DNA from: Nansenia antarctica
Taxonomy: Eukaryota; Chordata; Actinopteri; Argentiniformes; Microstomatidae
Assembly (NCBI GenBank): GCA_963989245.1
Contig: OZ022340.1
Coordinates: forward strand, 37,536,982-37,600,981
DNA: 64,000 nt
Reading direction: 5' to 3'
A model generated the notes under the pieces. That model was not told where the DNA came from, made no database searches, and saw only the letters and a program-made list of their open reading frames with translations. Numbering within the stretch: position 1 is the first letter of the stretch; each line of letters begins with the position of its first letter. Below are positions 61,101 through 64,000 of the stretch, piece by piece. A program made the translations under genes and the position numbers.

Positions 61101-62803
61101 TCACGGAAATTCCGTGATCCGTTCGGATCGCCCTCCACGGTTCGGAACGCATGTGTACCGCGGATCAATTGCAAAATGTTAACAAGTATTAATATTACTT
61201 AATATCTTACTTAATATCTCTTGTAAATCACAATGTAGAGTTGCCATGAAAAGATAGACGCGACAGTTGCAGGCTTTGTTTTACTCTAAAGCGCAATGAT
61301 AGGTTGATAATGCGAAAGAAAAAGAATCTGTTGTTTGCTCACTACACGTGAAGCTGGGAATCCACAACAACAAGGCTGCGTTCGTAAATCCGCTCTGGAA
61401 TCTGATCAGCGTTCAAGGAACGCCTCTTGTCCAATCAAATTACTTGGTCCCTTTATGACGTCGGACCCAGTGTGCGCTCCGGCGCTCTCAAAGCGAATTT
61501 ACGAACGCGGCCCAAGTGTATCATGTTGTTCGGCGGAGAAGAACTCGAAATGCCTCCCTCGTCATTTAAATCCCATGTATGGGAGCACTTTGGCTTCTCT
61601 GTCAACTATGACGGGAGGCACGAAAAAGGTAGCTCGACAACTTCTGATAATGTAGGCATTTTTTTCATACCATGTTCAAAATAAGGGTTCACTTTATTAT
61701 TTAGTTAAAAGTGGCATAAAACATGTTTATTCATCTGCTTTAAAGAGCCCAGTGATTCACTGCTGCAACCAGGCGCCTCCTCCCTCTCTCCTATCATTTA
61801 AATTGAGTGTATTTCAGTATAATTATGTAATGTTTGAGTGTAGAATATGTTATATATATATTATATATATATGTATGTATATATATATATATTACCAGTT
61901 TTGACATCTTGAATGTTGTTGGTTTTTGTCACATAGTAAAAGTGGTGTTTTTACAGAATTCAAGAAAAAATCAGTTTTTATAAAAACAAAAATGTTTTGT
62001 GTTGATCCGAAAAATTATCCGATCCGTGACTCAAAAACCGTGACACGATCCGATCCGTGAGTTAGGTGATCCGTTACACCCCTACTGTACATATACCCTA
62101 ACTGTTCATATCGTATTGATAACCATTGCCCTTGTTCTGTACCATATCTTAACTGTACATGTCTTTGCCCTTGTGTGTACATATCTGTGCCACAATGAAA
62201 TACTATAGGCTACACACCTTGAAAATGATGTATTTCATTGTGGCACGATTCGTCCTCCACACATATCACACTGTACATATATCTGTCCATACTTTTATGG
62301 CATACGCACTATTGCACTTGTCAGATGCCGAACTGTGTTTCGTCGTCTTTGTACTGTCAATGACAATTAAATTGAATCTGATCTGATCTGAAGAGCGCCG
62401 ACGTACACTCACTCAGAAGCGACCGTCAGAATGTGTTTTGTCCACACTTGAATGTTACATACTGGACCTTTTCAACTATCGGGACGGTCCCAATCTTGAA
62501 AAATTGTCAGGGACACCCAGATTTGGGGAAACAAACGTGAACATTGTAGTATCTGTCTGGCATCCCTTTTATTTGCAGTCCCAGGTTAGAAATAATGTAG
62601 CGACAATATATCAAAGAAACACAATGTGAACAGACTACAGTTACAATTATAGTGCAGTTAAAATAACACATTTTATTTCTTTGTAGGCGGCCATGGACTT
62701 TGTGGTGGAAGAGGACCTGAAGGCTCACGTTACCTGCTGGTATATCGCCAAATATGTCAAAGAGAACCCCCAACCTCAATATCTGGAGCATATCCAACAC
62801 TGA
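49157..62803 (+). CDS. natd1: N-acetyltransferase domain-containing protein 1
   Basis: Exons 49157-49253, 59030-59148 and 62687-62803 (stop TGA) join in phase to 110 aa; human NATD1 has 113. Exon 1 encodes MAQATQLNVLEINTPISVEH then DRKRRQFTIRLNG. Exon 2 encodes SHDRAVLLYEYVGKKTVDLQ and PDAYRGRGIAKHLAK. Exon 3 ends VKENPQPQYLEHIQH. This is the small GNAT-like acetyltransferase fold; YRGRGIAKHLAK is the acetyl-CoA-binding R/Q-x-x-G-x-G/A type loop. The substrate is not established. The exon 2 donor AAG|GTTGGA is weak but matches the conserved junction. Intron 1 is 9.8 kb and intron 2 is 3.5 kb, both packed with transposons. Confidence 0.95.
50100..50222. mobile_element. Foldback MITE in natd1 intron 1
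   Basis: GGGCCGGTTTCATGGTCTCA at the left pairs with TGGTCTGTGAAACCAGCCC at the right. Inside, GATTAAGACTAATCC and a CTTAAGCC block continue the stem. Confidence 0.78.
50640..50930 (-). pseudogene. Tc1-like transposase relic
   Basis: Read on the minus strand with frameshifts, the sequence resembles the middle and C-terminal part of a fish Tc1 transposase, including a SQSPDLNPIKYG-like stretch near 50660. Very degraded. Confidence 0.5.
51205..52390 (+). repeat. Transposon-derived repeat with inverted copies at 55.4 and 60 kb
   Basis: 51205-52105 matches the reverse complement of about 60085-60985 (shared AACGTTAGTCCGCCAGTAG, AAGTTGAAACGTTAGC, AGAAAGTGGACAGGTAGTC). 52110-52390 matches the reverse complement of 55376-55640 (shared GCACAGATGTCTGAAAGGCG). 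The 60-kb copy is bounded by hAT-like ends, so this is probably an end-less copy of that family. Confidence 0.75.
52655..54309 (-). mobile_element. 5'-truncated Jockey/I-type LINE with 13-bp TSD
   Basis: Flanked by CATATTTAATGAT at 52642-52654 and 54310-54322, a 13-bp target duplication that proves a target-primed insertion. The coding frame is broken (see the next entry). The 3' end has no long poly-A. Confidence 0.85.
52761..54275 (-). pseudogene. LINE reverse transcriptase, Jockey/I-like, broken
   Basis: Three adjoining minus-strand frames. 54275 downward has PKIWRRALVVAIPKPNKPEG and SYRPISLLCIPFKILE. 54129-53020 has VFIDLTAAYDTVWHRGL (motif A), NGVPQGSVLAPLLYNIY and an intact YAYADDLAV (motif C). 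53159-52761 has SWVRLNRLRTGIGRFRSSMH and CECGAEDQTADHVILDCPVY, the Cys/His tail of Jockey/I-group elements. Between the first two about 60 residues are missing (junction near 54115), so there is an internal deletion as well as 5' truncation, plus a frameshift near 53100. Confidence 0.85.
54530..55324 (-). pseudogene. Academ-like C-terminal Cys-rich fragment split by a hAT MITE
   Basis: On the minus strand, 55324-55226 encodes NWYSKHEDGMLKPTTTDVLP and APKSIIE. After the MITE at 54689-55217 the frame resumes with MVQCKCKTDCSSGRCSCRAK and NLACTDMCSSQCQN. This Cys-rich block is the C-terminal domain of the same protein family as the broken gene at 16.7-20.6 kb, and is the part that copy lacks. 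Confidence 0.65.
54689..55217. mobile_element. hAT MITE (8-bp TSD ATCTCAAT)
   Basis: Ends TAGTGTTGTTCCGATACC and GGTATCGGAACAACACTA, with exact duplications ATCTCAAT at 54681-54688 and 55218-55225. 529 bp, non-coding, interior rich in CCGATACC words. Confidence 0.92.
55376..55640 (-). repeat. Inverted copy of 52110-52390
   Basis: Shares CTATGGAATCC-type flanks and GGCGGCCATTTGTAAATG / CGCCTTTCAGACATCTGTGC with the plus-strand copy 3 kb upstream. The two arms could form a long hairpin in natd1 intron 1 RNA. Confidence 0.75.
55797..56374. mobile_element. hAT MITE (8-bp TSD TATGTCGC)
   Basis: Ends TAGGGTTGGGTACCG and the inverse GATACCCAACCCTA. Exact duplications TATGTCGC lie at 55789-55796 and 56375-56382. 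578 bp. An internal piece (about 55976-56080) is homologous to 57540-57650 in the element at 56925, suggesting both derive from related hAT transposase genes. Confidence 0.92.
57647..58030 (-). pseudogene. hAT-type transposase N-terminal remnant
   Basis: 127-aa frame reading KRKQQQMDGFFKKKDVLDT after a basic coiled start, then a Ser/Thr/Pro-rich stretch. K-rich 'MDGFF'-type N-termini precede the zinc finger in many fish hAT transposases. A downstream block at 57568-57500 reads MQLKFREHLDLQRHTGE, also hAT-like. The catalytic part is missing. Confidence 0.55.
58211..58374. mobile_element. Foldback MITE, GGTATTCCATCAACGTCGC family, copy 3
   Basis: 164 bp, left arm GGGGGGTATTCCATCAACGT, right arm its near-inverse. 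Two internal CTCTCGCGAGA motifs (about 58265 and 58309). Confidence 0.88.
59900..61044 (-). mobile_element. Non-autonomous hAT-like element with 5-bp TSD (AACTT)
   Basis: Ends CAGTGTTTCCCCTAGG and TAGGGGAAACACTG, duplications AACTT at 59895-59899 and 61045-61049. The interior matches the reverse complement of 51205-52105. No transposase. It lies in natd1 intron 2. Confidence 0.82.
61086..62084 (+). mobile_element. hAT element (8-bp TSD CTGTACAT) with BED-finger remnant
   Basis: Ends TAGGGGTGTAACGGATC and GATCCGTTACACCCCTA, exact duplications CTGTACAT at 61078-61085 and 62085-62092. 999 bp. A short frame at about 61540-61630 reads PPSSFKSHVWEHFGFSVNYD, the start of a ZBED-type BED finger, so it is an internally deleted autonomous element. 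It contains a foldback MITE at 61374-61512. Confidence 0.9.
61374..61512. mobile_element. Foldback MITE, GTGCGTTCGTAAA family, copy 3
   Basis: 139 bp, ends GGCTGCGTTCGTAAATCCGC and inverse. 3-bp duplication CAA at 61371-61373 and 61513-61515. Confidence 0.85.
62093..62396 (+). mobile_element. LINE-like 3' tail with (TCTGA)n end
   Basis: CTGTCAATGACAATTAAATTG followed by repeated ATCTGATC is a CR1/L2-type 3' end. The part before it continues on the other side of the hAT insertion (61050-61085), which split it. Confidence 0.6.
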
Positions 62804-63815
62804 CCCTATGAAAGAACTGGGGGGGGGGGGGGGTTGTGAGGATCAGGAGCAGAGATAAGAGGATGTTGGAGAATGTAAGGAAGACAAAAGCAGATATGCT
62901 GCATTGAGTATGCTACAGAGGACATTAAGCTCTTGGATGGGGTTATTTGGGTGAGGGGGGGGGGGCAACTCGGCTCTCCCTGACTTGGCCATCCCTGTCG
63001 GAGGGCAGTGGTAGAGGATGGTCATTTTTTGTTGTGGCTATGACATGGACACCATTGCTCACAGCCTGATTTCCATAGATGTGGACAACCATACTCACAG
63101 CCTGTACCCCAGGGCTGTGGACATTAGACTCGCGCCATCCGTACCAGCTAATGCAGTACATCTGGGGAAAAATAAATCAAGTTTTAAAGAAGTTAGAGAA
63201 GAGAGACAGACACGGTCCTAAAGAATGACGAGTTTGGGTAGGTGAGGCTCTGAATTGTTTAGGTGAGGCTATAAGGCTCTGGATGGGGACGAAAACGGAA
63301 TTGTCTTTTTGTAGCTCTGCCACCCGCAAGATATTTGCGGCGGGATACCCTTTATTGACTTGGTGAATGGGGAGATTTGGAGGGGATAGAATTCCCCCTT
63401 CCTTTACTTACAGAATGGAAACGCCCTGATGTTTGCCGCCATCTTACATCGGGGCAAAACGGGAATGCCCAGTTGAGTGAAGGGAAGGGAAGCAAACATT
63501 TATTTGGGAATGGAAAGGAGCCAAATAGGAGACCACTTGCTTAAATGCGTTATAAACTCACATGTCTCTCTTGATTTTATGTAAATCATGCACAGATGAG
63601 AATAGAAGATTTATGCAGAGTTTCCCCGAAAGCTTTGTAGCACAAGTAGTACTTAACTTCACACAATGTCCCAGCCACAGCACCGCAAGGGATTAACAGT
63701 TGTAAATACAAATGTTTTGTGCATGATAGAACATAATGTGTAACATGTAAGAACTTCGCTGATCTAGGAGAGCCATGTGCCTGGATTGTCAAAATAAATA
63801 AAGAACTACTTTTTC
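62804..63815 (+). other. natd1: Probable natd1 3' UTR and polyadenylation signal
   Basis: After the natd1 stop there is a G-run (62819-62834) and unique-looking sequence with no open gene. Overlapping AATAAA signals lie at 63793-63798 and 63797-63802. The UTR end is inferred from these signals only. Beyond 63815 nothing is recognised. Confidence 0.45.
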
Positions 63816-64000
63816 AGGAAACTCACCCACTGGTTTCCATTATGCATTGATGTCAATGAGGGATTTGTGTGTAATTTGGAGTTACACACGTGGATCTCAT
63901 ATTACGATTTGGCCTTGTAAGGCTTGACGCAATGAATAGCCATCATGGTGCAGGGATGAATCACCTGGGTCCAGTTGTTCAAAACTTGAACAATGATCCT

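Overview
This window is nuclear DNA of a ray-finned (teleost) fish. Three spliced vertebrate genes can be read, and almost everything between and inside them is fish-type transposable elements (BEL/Pao, piggyBac, Tc1, hAT, CR1/L2-type LINEs, foldback MITEs) and long CA/TG microsatellites. The species cannot be named from the sequence.

Host genes: dhrs7b (minus strand, coding 34713 to 26156, six coding exons, 306 aa), myoz1 (plus, 40308-44918, five coding exons, 320 aa) and natd1 (plus, 49157-62803, three exons, 110 aa). The splice phases of all three close into complete frames. DHRS7B and NATD1 are also close neighbours on human 17p11.2. Here myoz1 lies between them and no tmem11 is visible.

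Layout: 1-3.8 kb degenerate repeats. 3.87-6.03 kb is an apparently intact piggyBac transposase gene with one intron built of a 96-bp minisatellite. 6263-12375 is a complete, very young BEL/Pao LTR retrotransposon. 12.4-14.5 kb is a 974-bp tandem duplication of the repeat family into which that element inserted. 15393-21325 is a 5.9-kb DNA transposon with ~725-bp terminal inverted repeats and a decayed Academ-like gene. 21.4-26 kb holds nested hAT, LINE and Tc1 debris. 26.2-35.7 kb is dhrs7b, with a hAT element and a full-length LINE in its introns. 36.2-37.8 kb is a hAT transposase relic. 40.3-44.9 kb is myoz1, followed 90 bp later by a Tc1 relic. 49.2-62.8 kb is natd1, whose introns hold a stack of nested elements.

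The standout is the BEL/Pao element. Its single 1330-aa frame is Gag (coiled coil, DUF1759-like region, CCHC knuckle), then an A17-type protease, then a spliced piece of the host pre-mRNA-processing factor PRPF40A (two WW domains, two FF domains), then the C-terminal DUF5641-like tail of Pol. Reverse transcriptase, RNase H and integrase are gone. The LTRs are both 1027 bp and differ at only two positions. A 5-bp target duplication (CTAAT), a tRNA-Tyr primer-binding site and a polypurine tract are present, so the chimera itself appears to have been retrotransposed recently using proteins supplied in trans. Precedents are acutely transforming retroviruses and maize Bs1, but I know of no BEL/Pao example with a splicing factor; no search could be run.
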